Positions 1 to 9,734 are shown, counted from the stretch's first letter. The stretch: DNA of 64,000 nt from Phenylobacterium zucineum HLK1 (GCF_000017265.1 NC_011144.1:3264001-3328000); one strand, 5' to 3'. Translations and numbers: made by a program. Notes: generated from the letters alone by a model not told the origin.

Positions 1-173
1 CCGCCCTTGGGGCCCATCCGCTTGAAGGCGCCGCCCGGGAGGATCTCGGCCACGGCGCAGCGGTGGTCCGAAGCGAAGACGCGGCCGTCCGCACCCACCA
101 CCACGTCCTCGGGCCGGTCGATGCCCAGGGCGATCTTCTCGAAGGCGGCGGTCGGGATCGGGGCGAGCGGCAT
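1..173 (-). CDS. SMP-30/gluconolactonase-like protein, N-terminus only
   Basis: The first 57 residues of a minus-strand protein are visible before it runs off the left edge. They read like the opening blade of a six-bladed beta-propeller of the SMP-30/gluconolactonase/strictosidine synthase-like group, with a RPEDVVVGADGRVFASD stretch of the type that starts the first propeller strand. The ATG at 171-173 has a good GGAGGAG ribosome site just upstream. No signal peptide is visible. A lactonase or sugar-acid role is the usual family assignment, but the metal-binding residues lie outside the window, so the exact function is open. Confidence 0.6.
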   Translation of the reverse strand, partial: MPLAPIPTAAFEKIALGIDRPEDVVVGADGRVFASDHRCAVAEILPGGAFKRMGPKG

Positions 174-297
174 CGGCGTCTCCTCCGCGGGGGTCCGGCC
201 GGAACCTTGAGCCCCTCTTCCCCCGTTCGACAAGTCGGCTTGCCGCGGACGGCGGCGGTCGGTAAAGCCCCGACACCCCTAGCTTTGGAGACGACCC

Positions 298-378
298 GTG
301 ATCGGGATCTACGCCATCGGCATCTTCCTCCTCGTGATGATCGCGCTGAACGTCTACGAGTTCGGCCGCATCGACTGA
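298..378 (+). CDS. 26-residue putative single-pass membrane microprotein
   Basis: A GTG codon at 298 follows a TTTGGAG ribosome site and opens a 26-codon frame ending at a TGA 19 bases before the next gene. The peptide is a hydrophobic helix (IGIYAIGIFLLVMIALNVYE) followed by a short polar tail FGRID, which fits one transmembrane segment. It lies directly upstream of the SDR/folB pair on the same strand and may share their transcript. I do not recognise a named family. The well-placed ribosome site, clean hydrophobic/polar division and tight fit between neighbours argue that it is real, but it could be a chance frame. Confidence 0.5.
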   Translation: MIGIYAIGIFLLVMIALNVYEFGRID

Positions 379-397
379 GGCCGAAGGACCGTCCCCG

Positions 398-1126
398 GTG
401 GCCAGCCGCGGCGCGGCTCTGGTGACGGGCGGCGCGCGGCGGCTGGGCCGCGTGCTGGCGACGACGGCCGCCCAGGCCGGCTATGACGTCGCCATCCACG
501 TCCGCGCGGTGGACGACGCCGCCGAGGCGGCCGCCCAGGAGGTCCGCGCCTGCGGCCGCCGCGCCGCGCTCCTCGCCTGCGACCTGCGCAAGGAGTCCAC
601 GACGGTGGCCCTGGTCGGCGAGGCCGAGGCCGAGCTCGGCCCCGTGACCCTGCTGGTCAACTCGGCCAGCGTCTTCGAGAACGACGCCTTCGCGGACATG
701 AACCGGGCCTCGTGGGACCTGCACCTCGAGACCAACCTGCGCGCGCCGCTGGTGCTGGCCCAGGCCTTCGCCCGCCGCCTGCCGGCCGACCGCGACGGCC
801 TGATCGTCAACGTCCTCGACCAGCGGGTGCTGAACCCGCGCCCCGAGTTCTTCTCCTATTCGCTCAGCAAGTCCGCCCTGTGGGACGCCACCCGCATGCT
901 GGCCGTGGCGCTGGCGCCGCGCATCCGGGTGAACGGCATCGGACCCGGCCCGACCCTGCCGTCGATCCACCAGGACCAGGACGCCTTCGACGCCGAGGCC
1001 GCGTCCACCCTGCTCGGCCGCCCTGTGCCGCCCGCCGAGATCGGCGCGGCCCTGCGCTACCTGATCGACGCCGGCTCGGTGACCGGCCAGATGATCGCCG
1101 TCGATTCCGGACAACACCTGTCGTGA
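398..1126 (+). CDS. SDR oxidoreductase, pteridine reductase (FolM)-like
   Basis: A 242-residue classical short-chain dehydrogenase. The N-terminal cofactor loop is TGGARRLGR; arginines at these positions are typical of NADPH-dependent pteridine reductases such as FolM/PTR1. The catalytic pair is Y154-x3-K158 (YSLSK), and LVNSAS is the usual NAG-type motif. Its stop codon overlaps the GTG start of folB, so the two are translationally coupled. Together with that context, reduction of dihydropterin or dihydromonapterin is the most likely job, but other SDR substrates cannot be excluded. The start is GTG at 398 after a GAAGGA site; no better ATG exists upstream. Confidence 0.8.
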   Translation: MASRGAALVTGGARRLGRVLATTAAQAGYDVAIHVRAVDDAAEAAAQEVRACGRRAALLACDLRKESTTVALVGEAEAELGPVTLLVNSASVFENDAFADMNRASWDLHLETNLRAPLVLAQAFARRLPADRDGLIVNVLDQRVLNPRPEFFSYSLSKSALWDATRMLAVALAPRIRVNGIGPGPTLPSIHQDQDAFDAEAASTLLGRPVPPAEIGAALRYLIDAGSVTGQMIAVDSGQHLS

Positions 1127-1491
1127 GCGGCGCCCGCCTCAGCGCCAGCAAGGTGTTCGTCACCGGCCTGCAGGTCCAGGCGCAGATCGGCGTCTATCGC
1201 CACGAGATCGGCCGGGTGCAGCCCCTGATCGTGGACGTCGAGCTGGACGTCCCCACCGCCGACACGGACCGGCTGGCCGACACCGTCAACTACGAGACCA
1301 TCCTGAAGGCGGCCCAGGACATCGCCGAGGCCGGCCACATCGACCTTGTCGAGACCTTCGCCCACCGCCTGGCCGCCCGCTGCCTCGAGGACGCGCGCGT
1401 CGTCCGCGCCCGGGTGCGCATCGAAAAGCCCCTGGCCCTCGCTCCCCACGCCGTCGGCGCCGGCGTCGAGATCACCGTGGAGCGGGGCTGA
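1123..1491 (+). CDS. folB: Dihydroneopterin aldolase FolB
   Basis: A 122-residue protein of the length and fold of dihydroneopterin aldolase, which converts 7,8-dihydroneopterin to 6-hydroxymethyl-dihydropterin in folate synthesis. The substrate-binding glutamate is E28 (IGVYRHEIGR) and the conserved C-terminal lysine is K102 (RIEKPLAL). The middle carries DTVNYETI and VETFAHRLA, both standard for FolB. The GTG start at 1123 overlaps the SDR stop as GTGA, so expression is coupled to the pteridine reductase-like gene. No other folate genes are present in this window. Confidence 0.92.
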   Translation: MSGARLSASKVFVTGLQVQAQIGVYRHEIGRVQPLIVDVELDVPTADTDRLADTVNYETILKAAQDIAEAGHIDLVETFAHRLAARCLEDARVVRARVRIEKPLALAPHAVGAGVEITVERG

Positions 1492-1569
1492 GGCCCGCCC
1501 CTTTCGACGAGGCCCTTTCCCTCCCACGTGAATAGGGCATGATCCCCGACAGGGACGGAGGGCTTCGCC

Positions 1570-1965
1570 ATGACCGAAGGCTTGGACTACGGAACGACCG
1601 AGGACCGCACCATGCCGGCGGTGGCCTACGGGCTCTACCTGCTCGCCTTCGCGACCGGGGTCACGGCGATCATCGGCCTGATCATCGCCTATGCCCAGCG
1701 GGACGGCGCGGGCCCCCGGATGCGCACCCACTACACCTTCCTCATCCGCACGTTCTGGATCGGGATCGCCTGGTGCGTGATCGGCGCCCTGCTGTTCGTC
1801 GTGGGCGTGCCGCTCAGCTTCGTCCTGATCGGCCTGCCGCTGGTGTTCGTGGGCTGGGCGATCTTCGCCCTGCTGGGGGTCTGGTACGCGATCCGCTGCG
1901 TGGTGGGCGTCATCTACCTGTCGCGCGGCGAGGCCTATCCGCGGCCCTACACCTGGCTCGCCTAA
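1570..1965 (+). CDS. DUF4870-like small membrane protein
   Basis: A 131-residue integral membrane protein with three to four predicted transmembrane helices: about residues 16-40, 58-78, 80-97 and 97-115. The pattern MPAVAYGLYLLAF...IGLIIAY...RTHYTFLIRTFWIG matches the DUF4870 family, in which a TH(Y/F) motif follows the first helix pair. The molecular role of this family is not known. A GGGACGGAGG ribosome site lies just upstream of the ATG. It stands alone between folB and the MarR gene. Confidence 0.75.
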   Translation: MTEGLDYGTTEDRTMPAVAYGLYLLAFATGVTAIIGLIIAYAQRDGAGPRMRTHYTFLIRTFWIGIAWCVIGALLFVVGVPLSFVLIGLPLVFVGWAIFALLGVWYAIRCVVGVIYLSRGEAYPRPYTWLA

Positions 1966-2003
1966 TCTAGCGCCGGGCCGGGCGCGCGACGTATGGTGAG
2001 GGC

Positions 2004-2495
2004 GTGAACGCGCCCGCCGATCCAAGGCTGATCCTCCGCGAAGACGAGCTCGACACCGGGCTCGAGCTGCTGATGCTGTCCGAGGCGGCGCTGTGGGCCG
2101 CCGTGGACCAGGGGCTGGACGCCGAGGACCAGGGCCTCGGCCGCTCGCACTGGCGGGCCTGCTTCCTGCTGCGCCGCCGCCCGGGCATCGGGGTGCAGGA
2201 GCTGGCCCACCTCACCAGCCTGTCCAAGCAGGCGGCCAGCCGCATCCTCGTGGACCTCGCCGCCAAGGGCATGGTCGAGAAGGCCGCCGGCGACCTCGAC
2301 GGCCGCCGCCGCACCGCCGTCCTAACCGACAAGGGGCTGGCCTTCGAGGCCGCGGTCAGCGAGCGCCTGCGCGGGCTGATCGGCCGCGCCTACCGCGCCG
2401 GGGGCCTCGACGGCGTGGCCGGCGCCCGCCGCATCCTGGCCGCCCTCGCCGGCGGCCGCACCCGCAGCCCCAACACCGGCGGAGGCCCCGCATGA
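2004..2495 (+). CDS. petP: MarR-family regulator, PetP-like
   Basis: A 163-residue winged-helix regulator of the MarR family. The recognition helix region is QELAHLTSLSKQAASRILVDLAA in sense (about residues 70-92), followed by the wing DLDGRRRTAVLT. Its gene overlaps the following OmpR-type response regulator by 4 bp (ATGA). The MarR plus response-regulator pair is the arrangement of petP-petR in Rhodobacter capsulatus, which is needed for cytochrome bc1 expression, so the name is given by family and gene order. The petABC operon lies about 17 kb away in this window. The start is GTG at 2004. Confidence 0.75.
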   Translation: MNAPADPRLILREDELDTGLELLMLSEAALWAAVDQGLDAEDQGLGRSHWRACFLLRRRPGIGVQELAHLTSLSKQAASRILVDLAAKGMVEKAAGDLDGRRRTAVLTDKGLAFEAAVSERLRGLIGRAYRAGGLDGVAGARRILAALAGGRTRSPNTGGGPA

Positions 2496-3198
2496 GCCTG
2501 GGCGAGGCCGCCGCGCGCGGGCGCCACCTGCTGGTGGTGGACGACGACGACCGCATCCGCGACCTGCTCAAGCAGTACCTCAGCCGCGCCGGATTCCGGG
2601 TCACCGCCGCGGCCGGCGGCGCGCCGGCCCGCCGGCTGCTGTCCACCCTCGACTTCGACCTCGCGGTCTTCGACGTGATGATGCCGGGGGAGGACGGCTT
2701 CTCGCTAACCCGCTGGCTGCGCGAGCAGCGCGGCGCGGCCGGCAAGACCCCCGTCCTGATGCTCACCGCCCGCGCCGAGGCCGGCGACCGCATCGAGGGC
2801 CTGCGCACCGGCGCCGACGACTACCTGCCCAAGCCCTTCGAGCCGGAGGAGCTGCTGCTGCGCATCGAGGCCATCCTGCGCCGCGCGCAGGACCGGCCCA
2901 CGCCCGGCGGCGTGCTTTCGCTCGGCCGCTGCGCCTTCGATCCCGAGCGCGGCGAACTCACCTGCGACGGCGAGCCGGTGCGCCTCACCGAGGCCGAGGT
3001 CGCCCTGCTGCGCCAGCTCGCCCGCACCCCGCACGAGGCCGTCGACCGGCTGGAGCTGGCCCGCGGCTCGGTCGATCCCTCCGGCCGCGCCGTGGACGTG
3101 CAGGTGACCCGCCTGCGCCGCAAGATCGAGGACGACCCCAAGGCCCCGCGCTACCTCCAGACCGTCCGCGGCGTGGGCTACCGCCTGGCCCCCGACTG

Positions 3199-3199
<1 letters not shown>
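2492..3199 (+). CDS. petR: OmpR/PhoB-type response regulator, PetR-like
   Basis: A 235-residue two-component response regulator. The receiver domain (about 10-125) has the acidic patch VVDDDD, phosphoacceptor D61 in AVFDVMMPGEDGF, the TAR switch motif and the KPFEPEEL lysine motif. The C-terminal winged helix (about 140-233) ends in RLRRKIEDDP and VRGVGYRLAPD, standard for DNA-binding OmpR proteins. It overlaps both the MarR gene (ATGA) and the kinase (TGATG), making a three-gene co-translated unit. By gene order it is the counterpart of R. capsulatus PetR; direct control of petABC here is inferred. Confidence 0.88.
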
Positions 3200-4563
<1,364 letters not shown>

Positions 4564-4614
4564 AAAACGCCCCGAAGACGGGTCAGGCTCTCGCGCCGAA
4601 CGGAGGATATCCCC

Positions 4615-5037
4615 ATGCGCGCCGCCCTCGCCGTCTCCGCGCTCGCCTCAGCCCTCGCCCTCGCCGGCGCGCCCGCCCTCGCGGCCGGGCCCGTGGAGGG
4701 CGAGTGGCTCACCCAGGCCGGCACGGCCAAGGTCAGGATCGGCCCCTGCCCCGCCAGGACCGACCGCCTCTGCGGCCAGGTCTCCTGGCTGAAGCAGCCG
4801 GACGTGAAGGACACCGCCAACCCCGACCCGGCGCTTCGCGGCCGCCCGGTGCTGGGCCTGACCATGATCCGCGACTTCAAGGCCGACGGCCCCGGCCGCT
4901 GGAAGGGCGGCAAGATCTACGATCCGCAGAGCGGCAAGACCTACGATTCCAGACTGCGGCTCAATCCCGACGGCACGCTGCGGGTGGAGGGCTGCGTGCT
5001 GATGGTCTGCCAGGGCCAGACCTGGCGGAAGGGCTAG
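4615..5037 (+). CDS. DUF2147 exported protein
   Basis: A 140-residue secreted protein with a signal peptide (about 1-24, cleavage near ALAAGP). The mature part matches DUF2147: GEWLTQ at the start, then a C..C pair (GPCPARTDRLCG), LGLTMIRDFKADGPGRWKGGKIYDP in sense, and a second cysteine pair in the tail (GCVLMVC). DUF2147 proteins are small periplasmic beta-barrels of unknown function. The gene faces proC, and the two stop codons share the four bases CTAG at 5034-5037. Confidence 0.85.
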   Translation: MRAALAVSALASALALAGAPALAAGPVEGEWLTQAGTAKVRIGPCPARTDRLCGQVSWLKQPDVKDTANPDPALRGRPVLGLTMIRDFKADGPGRWKGGKIYDPQSGKTYDSRLRLNPDGTLRVEGCVLMVCQGQTWRKG

Positions 5038-5834
5038 GCCCCCAGCTCCTTCGAGCGCCGCACCGCCGCCGTGACCGCCTCGCGCAACAGGTCGGGCAGG
5101 CCGCCCTTGCCCTGGAACAGCACGTTCAGCGCCGCCTCGGTCGTGCCGCCGGGCGAGGTCACCTGGCGGCGCAGCTCGGCGGGGTCCTCGTCCGTCGCCG
5201 CCAGCAGGGCCGCCGCGCCGATGATGGTCGAGCGGGCCAGCGCGCGGGCGTCCTCGGGCGACAGGCCCGCCGCCGCGCCCGCCCCCTCAAGGGCCTCGAT
5301 GAAGGCGTAGAGATAGGCCGGCGCCGAGCCTGACACCGCGGTGGCCGCATGCATGTGCGCCTCGTCGGCCAGGTCCACCACCGTCCCCAGCGGCTCGAAC
5401 AGCGCATGCGCCCGGGACAGGGCGGCGGGATCGTCGGCGTACACGCTGGCCGTGCCCCGGCCGATCGCCGCGGCGGTCGTCGGCATGATCCGCGCGACGG
5501 GCCGGCCGCCGAACTCGCGGGAGATCTCGGCGGCCTTCACTCCCGCCGCGATCGAGACGATCACCGCGTCCTCGGCCAACCACGAAGCGGTCTCGGCGGC
5601 GGCCTCGCGCCACAGCTGCGGCTTCACCGCCAGCACCACGGTGCGGGCGCGGGCCAGCTCGGCGTCGGGAGGATTGAGCATGGCGCCCGCCTCGGCGGCG
5701 GCGAGGGCCGCCGGGCCGGGGCTCGGGTCGCGGATCATCAGGTCGGAGGGCTGGAAGGCCCGCGCCGCGCGCCAGCCCTCCAGCATGGCGCCGCCCATCC
5801 GGCCCGCGCCCAGCATCAGTATCGGTGCGATCAT
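5034..5834 (-). CDS. proC: Pyrroline-5-carboxylate reductase
   Basis: A 266-residue enzyme that reduces 1-pyrroline-5-carboxylate to proline, the last step of proline synthesis. The N-terminal Rossmann motif is MLGAGRMGGAML, and the C-terminal dimerisation/active-site part has the ProC signature: AVSGSAPAYLYAFIEAL followed by VTSPGGTTEAAL. Length is typical. It lies downstream of the YbjN-like gene on the same strand, separated by 87 bases that contain a perfect inverted repeat. Alphaproteobacteria commonly pair ybjN with proC in this order. Confidence 0.95.
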   Translation of the reverse strand: MIAPILMLGAGRMGGAMLEGWRAARAFQPSDLMIRDPSPGPAALAAAEAGAMLNPPDAELARARTVVLAVKPQLWREAAAETASWLAEDAVIVSIAAGVKAAEISREFGGRPVARIMPTTAAAIGRGTASVYADDPAALSRAHALFEPLGTVVDLADEAHMHAATAVSGSAPAYLYAFIEALEGAGAAAGLSPEDARALARSTIIGAAALLAATDEDPAELRRQVTSPGGTTEAALNVLFQGKGGLPDLLREAVTAAVRRSKELGA

Positions 5835-5875
5835 CGGGCGCGAACCTAGCGGGGCCCCGCCGCCAACACAAAGCC

Positions 5876-5910
5876 TGTCATCCCGGTCTCGCCGGCCTTC
5901 CGGGATGACA
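5876..5910. repeat. REP-like intergenic palindrome
   Basis: TGTCATCCCG at 5876-5885 and CGGGATGACA at 5901-5910 form a perfect 10-bp inverted repeat around a 15-base loop, in the gap between the ybjN-like gene and proC. Hairpins of the type GTCATCCCGG...CCGGGATGAC are a common dispersed intergenic element in alphaproteobacteria. It may act as a transcript-processing or stability hairpin. There is no T-tract on either strand, so a classical terminator is unlikely. Confidence 0.6.
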
Positions 5911-5921
5911 AGGCGGAGGGA

Positions 5922-6425
5922 TCAGGCCTCGCCGACGGTTTCGAACATGCAGGCGGCGATGGCTTCCTGCGGGGACTTGGCGCCGCGCAGCATGAAGTCG
6001 AACGCCGGATAGAACCGGTCGCCGGCCTCCACCGCCACGTCGATCATCGCCGCCGCCTGGGCCAGGCTGGGCTGTTCGCCGGTCATCAGCGCCATGCCGT
6101 GGCGGAAGATGATCTCGCCGTCTTCCCACAGCTCGAAGTGGCCGAGCCAGACGCGGGGATTGATGGCGGCGATCAGCTCGTGGGCGGCGGTCCGGCGCTC
6201 GCGCGGGACCGACTGGTCCATCGAGAGGCAGAGCTGCAGCGTGTCGCCTTCGGGCCGCCAGGCGAACCAGAGTTCGTAGTCCTTCCAGTCGCCGGCCAGC
6301 GAGAAGGCGAGGTCGCCGTCCTCGGTGCGGTCGAAGGGCAGGTTCTCGGCGGTGAGCACGTGCTCGACCACGTCGAGCGGATCGTTGGAGAGGAGGACGG
6401 TTTCGTCCGTCTGGGAGGTGTCCAT
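5922..6425 (-). CDS. YbjN-domain protein
   Basis: A 167-residue cytosolic acidic protein of the YbjN family, a type III secretion chaperone-like fold whose biochemical role is unsettled. Family features include DPLDVVEHVLTAENLPFDR in sense near the N-terminus, the central aromatic strands ELWFAWRPEGD, the conserved INPRVWLGHFELWEDGEIIFRHG in sense (about 88-110), and a C-terminal four-helix region. ATG at 6425 is preferred over TTG at 6428 because AAAGGGG sits five bases before it. It is followed by proC. Confidence 0.85.
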   Translation of the reverse strand: MDTSQTDETVLLSNDPLDVVEHVLTAENLPFDRTEDGDLAFSLAGDWKDYELWFAWRPEGDTLQLCLSMDQSVPRERRTAAHELIAAINPRVWLGHFELWEDGEIIFRHGMALMTGEQPSLAQAAAMIDVAVEAGDRFYPAFDFMLRGAKSPQEAIAACMFETVGEA

Positions 6426-6503
6426 CAAGACCCCTTTCGCAGCGGGCTGGGAGCCGAGGTCGGTCCCCGAATCGCCTGCGATATTGAAAGTAAGCTGCTT
6501 CGC

Positions 6504-6540
6504 GGCCCGGCCGTCACCTGCTTCTTGCAGGAACCGGGCC
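6504..6540. terminator. Two-tier hairpin after the ubiK-like gene
   Basis: GGCCCGG (6504-6510) pairs with CCGGGCC (6534-6540), and inside this CCTGC (6517-6521) pairs with GCAGG (6527-6531). The hairpin lies 25 bases past the stop of the minus-strand ubiK-like gene and upstream of the ybjN-like gene. It lacks a T-run, so it may be a weak or factor-assisted terminator, or a leader hairpin for ybjN. Confidence 0.4.
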
Positions 6541-6564
6541 GGATGGGCGGGTTGTGCACAGGCT

Positions 6565-6849
6565 TCAGGCCGGGTCGGCTTTGGAGCCGCCCGCCTTGGG
6601 CGTGCGGGGCTTGGGCGAAGCCGCGGCGGCCTGCGCCGCCTTCAGCGCCTCGACCTCGGCGCGCAGGGCGGCCAGCTCGGCCTTCAGCGCGTCGTAGTCC
6701 TCGCGGCGTACGAGGTCGAGCTCGGCGGCCACGCGGTCGGCCTGGCTGCGGAAGGCGGCCTTCGCCTCGTCGCCGGCGGCCTGGGCCATGCCCATGGCGG
6801 CGGTGGTCAGCTTGGCGAGCTCGTCGAGGATCGGGTTCTGGGTCTGCAT
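6565..6849 (-). CDS. ubiK: UbiK/BMFP-family accessory factor
   Basis: A 94-residue protein of the UbiK (YqiC, BMFP) family. The N-terminal amphipathic part NPILDELAKLTTAAMGMAQ is followed by a short helix and a C-terminal coiled coil RREDYDALKAELAALRAEVE (about 48-70), then an Ala/Lys/Pro-rich tail. In Enterobacteria UbiK is a trimeric accessory factor that helps aerobic ubiquinone synthesis. The start chosen is ATG at 6849; the frame is open further upstream but that part does not resemble the family. It diverges from lgt. Confidence 0.8.
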   Translation of the reverse strand: MQTQNPILDELAKLTTAAMGMAQAAGDEAKAAFRSQADRVAAELDLVRREDYDALKAELAALRAEVEALKAAQAAAASPKPRTPKAGGSKADPA

Positions 6850-6971
6850 TCGTCTCGATCTTGGAAGACCGCGGAAGGCGGCCTTCTCGGCTCCTATATG
6901 GCCCGTCGGGGGTCGAAAGCGAAGGGCTTCTCGTCTAACTCTCCACACCTGAACGCTGGAGCCGCCCAACC

Positions 6972-7841
6972 GTGCCGTTTCCCGACTTCGATCCCGTCCT
7001 GGTCCAGCTGGGCCCCCTCGCCATCCGCTGGTACGCCCTGGCCTATGTCGCCGGCATCCTGCTGGGCTGGCGCTACGCCGTGGCCATGGTGAAGAACCCG
7101 CGGCTTTGGACCCACCGCCCGCCGCCCGTCACCACCGAGCAGGTGGACGACTTCATCCTCTGGGTGACCCTGGCGATCATCGTCGGCGGGCGCCTGGGCC
7201 ACGTCCTCTTCTACACGCCCCAGATCATCTGGACCGATCCGCTGCAGATCCTGCAGATCTGGAACGGCGGCATGAGCTTCCATGGCGGCGCCATCGGCGT
7301 CTTCCTGGCGATCATCCTCTTCGCCATGCGGAACAAGGTCGACCTGTGGCGGCTCGGCGACCTGGTGGCCGCGGTCGTGCCGATCGGCCTCTTCTTCGGC
7401 CGGGTGGCCAACTTCATCAACGGCGAGCTGTGGGGCCGGCCCACCGACGCGCCCTGGGGGGTCGTCTTCTGCAACGAGCGCATCCGCGAGACCCTGGGCT
7501 GGTGCCCGGCGGGCGAGGTTGCGCGCCATCCCAGCCAGCTCTACGAGGCGGCGCTCGAGGGGATCGTCCTGTTCCTGATCCTGCGCTGGGCCACCCACGG
7601 GGCGAAGCTGCTGAACCGCCGCGGCGTGGTGATGGGCCTCTTCACCACCTTCTACGCGGTGTTCCGCATCAGCCTCGAGAACGTGCGCCAGCCGGACGCG
7701 GGGCTCGAGAACCTGCCGCTGGGCCTGACCATGGGCATCTACCTGTCGATCCCGATGCTGCTGTTCGGGCTGTGGCTGATCTGGCGCGGCATGCGCGAGG
7801 AGACGCCCCCCGCCCTCGCCCCGGCCGACAAGCCGGCGTGA
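6972..7841 (+). CDS. lgt: Prolipoprotein diacylglyceryl transferase
   Basis: A 289-residue polytopic inner-membrane enzyme that transfers diacylglycerol from phosphatidylglycerol to the lipobox cysteine of prolipoproteins. Hallmarks are IRWYALAYVAGILLGW near the N-terminus, the catalytic histidine region WNGGMSFHGGAIGV, and the Lgt signature GRVANFINGELWGRPTD. About seven transmembrane helices can be seen. The start is GTG at 6972. Its stop overlaps the GTG start of the next methyltransferase gene, so the two are coupled. Several candidate lipoproteins in this window would be its substrates. Confidence 0.95.
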   Translation: MPFPDFDPVLVQLGPLAIRWYALAYVAGILLGWRYAVAMVKNPRLWTHRPPPVTTEQVDDFILWVTLAIIVGGRLGHVLFYTPQIIWTDPLQILQIWNGGMSFHGGAIGVFLAIILFAMRNKVDLWRLGDLVAAVVPIGLFFGRVANFINGELWGRPTDAPWGVVFCNERIRETLGWCPAGEVARHPSQLYEAALEGIVLFLILRWATHGAKLLNRRGVVMGLFTTFYAVFRISLENVRQPDAGLENLPLGLTMGIYLSIPMLLFGLWLIWRGMREETPPALAPADKPA

Positions 7842-8917
7842 GCCGCAACCTCGCCGAGAAGCTGGCCGCCCAGATCGCCGCCGGCGGGCCGCTGACCGTG
7901 GCCCAGTACATGACCGCCTGCCTGCACGACCCGCAGTTCGGCTACTACGCCACCCGGCCGGCGCTGGGCGAGGGGGGCGACTTCGTCACCGCGCCCCTGG
8001 TCAGCCAGATGTTCGGCGAGCTGGTCGGCGTCTGGGCGGCGGTCTCCTGGGAGCTGATGGGCCGCCCCGAGACCGTGCGGCTGGTCGAGATGGGCCCCGG
8101 GGACGGCACGCTGATGGGCGACGTCCTGCGCGCCGCGCGCATGGCCCCCGGATTCCTAGACGCCGCCGATGTCTGGCTGGTCGAGACGTCCGAGCCGCTG
8201 AAGGCGCGCCAGCGCGAACGGCTGGGCGATGGCCCCCGCTGGGCCGCATCCCTCGCCGAGGTTCCGGGCGAGGCGCCCCTGATCCTGTTCGCCAACGAGC
8301 TCCTCGACTGCCTGCCCGTGCGCCAGTTCGTGCGCACCGCCACCGGCTGGGCCGAGCAGGTCGTCGGCCTCGACGACCAAGGGGGCTCCGGGGGGCGGCT
8401 GGCCTTCGGCCGCGTCGCCACCCCCGCCGGGACCCTGCTGCCCGACGCCCGCGAAGGGGCGGTGTTCGAACAGTCCGCCGCCCAGGAGGCGCTGGGCTCC
8501 GAGATCGGCGCCCGCGTGGTCCGCGACGGCGGCGCGGCCCTGCTGATCGACTACGGCCGCGCCCGGCCGGGCTTCGGCGACACGCTCCAGGCCCTGCGCC
8601 GGCACGAGCGGGTCGATCCCCTCGCCTGCCCCGGCGAGGCGGACCTCACCGTCCACGCCGACTTCCCCGCCGTGATGGCCGCCGCGGAGGGTGAGGGCGC
8701 GCAGGCCGCAATCCTCACCCAGGCCGAGTTCCTGGCCCGGCTCGGGATCGGCGAGCGCGCCGAGGCCCTGGTGCGCGCCCGCCCCGACAAGGCGCCGGTC
8801 GTCGGCCGTCAGCTCAACCGCCTAGTGGCCGCCGACCAGATGGGCGAGCTCTTCAAGGCCTGCTGCCTGCACTCCCCCGGCTGGACGCCGCCGGCTTTCG
8901 AAGAGGCCGATGCATGA
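7838..8917 (+). CDS. SAM-dependent methyltransferase, MidA/NDUFAF7 family
   Basis: A 359-residue class I methyltransferase of the DUF185 family. The family opening PLTVAQYMTACLHDPQFGYY is present, then GDFVTAPLVSQMFGELVG, the SAM-binding loop VEMGPGDGTLM (about 85-95) and FANELLDCLPV. The eukaryotic homologue NDUFAF7 dimethylates an arginine of the complex I subunit NDUFS2. A similar role on NuoD in this bacterium is reasonable but inferred. It overlaps lgt (GTGA) and pgeF (ATGA), forming a three-gene unit that is common in alphaproteobacteria. Confidence 0.88.
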   Translation: MSRNLAEKLAAQIAAGGPLTVAQYMTACLHDPQFGYYATRPALGEGGDFVTAPLVSQMFGELVGVWAAVSWELMGRPETVRLVEMGPGDGTLMGDVLRAARMAPGFLDAADVWLVETSEPLKARQRERLGDGPRWAASLAEVPGEAPLILFANELLDCLPVRQFVRTATGWAEQVVGLDDQGGSGGRLAFGRVATPAGTLLPDAREGAVFEQSAAQEALGSEIGARVVRDGGAALLIDYGRARPGFGDTLQALRRHERVDPLACPGEADLTVHADFPAVMAAAEGEGAQAAILTQAEFLARLGIGERAEALVRARPDKAPVVGRQLNRLVAADQMGELFKACCLHSPGWTPPAFEEADA

Positions 8918-9678
8918 GCGACCTCCCCCTCCTGACCTCGCCGCTGCTGGACCTGCCGGGCGTGCGCCACGCCTTCTTCACCCGCCAGGGCGGGGTCTCG
9001 CAGGGGATCTACGCCTCGCTGAACGTCGGCGTCGGCTCCAATGACGACCCGGCCGCCGTGGCCGAGAACCGCCGCCGGTGCGCGGCCCGCCTGGGCGGCG
9101 AGCTGGTCACCGCCTACCAGGTCCATTCGCCCACGGCCCTGGTCGCCGACGGCCCCTGGCCGGCCGGCCCGCCCCAGGCCGATGCGGTGGTCAGCGCCAC
9201 GCCCGGCGTCATCTGCGGCGCGCTCTCGGCCGACTGCGCCCCCATCCTGCTGGCCGATCCCGAAGCGCGCGTGGTCGCCGCCGCCCACGCCGGATGGAAG
9301 GGGGCCCTGACCGGGGTCGCCGAGGCCGCCATCGCCCGCATGGAGACGCTGGGCGCCCGCCGCGAGCGCATCCGCGCCGCCGTCGGCCCGTGCATCGCCC
9401 CGGCCAGCTACGAGGTCGGCCTGGAGTACGTCGCCCGCTTCACCGAGGCCGATCCGGCCTACGCGCGCTTCTTCACGGCGGGCGAGACGCCCGACAAGCG
9501 CCAGTTCGACCTGCCGGGCTTCGTCCTCGCGCGCCTCCGGGCCGCCGGCATCGGGGCCTGCGAGTGGATCGGCCGCGACACCTGCGCGGAAGAGGACCTG
9601 TTCTTCTCCAACCGCCGCGCCTTCAAGGCGGGCGAGCCCGACTACGGCCGCCTCCTTTCGGCGATCGTGCTCGCCTAG
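8914..9678 (+). CDS. pgeF: Laccase-domain protein PgeF/YfiH
   Basis: A 254-residue protein of the YfiH/laccase-domain family, including purine nucleoside phosphorylases (FAMIN-like) and the peptidoglycan editing factor PgeF. The zinc ligands are visible as a His in YQVHSPTA, Cys in LSADCAPILL and His in AAAHAGWKGAL. The N-terminal HAFFTRQGGVSQG is the family signature. Older annotations call this polyphenol oxidase; the current view favours nucleoside phosphorolysis or fidelity of peptidoglycan composition. It is translationally coupled to the methyltransferase through ATGA. Confidence 0.88.
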   Translation: MSDLPLLTSPLLDLPGVRHAFFTRQGGVSQGIYASLNVGVGSNDDPAAVAENRRRCAARLGGELVTAYQVHSPTALVADGPWPAGPPQADAVVSATPGVICGALSADCAPILLADPEARVVAAAHAGWKGALTGVAEAAIARMETLGARRERIRAAVGPCIAPASYEVGLEYVARFTEADPAYARFFTAGETPDKRQFDLPGFVLARLRAAGIGACEWIGRDTCAEEDLFFSNRRAFKAGEPDYGRLLSAIVLA

Positions 9679-9734
9679 CTGGACTCCGCCGCTTCCGCTG
9701 CTACAAGCCCGGCAACTAGCCAAATGGGGGTCCG

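Noticed and set aside
9698..9705. GCTACAAG as the -10 element of prs
   Set aside because: It matches the -10 consensus only partly, and no good -35 is found at the right distance, so it is not listed as a promoter.
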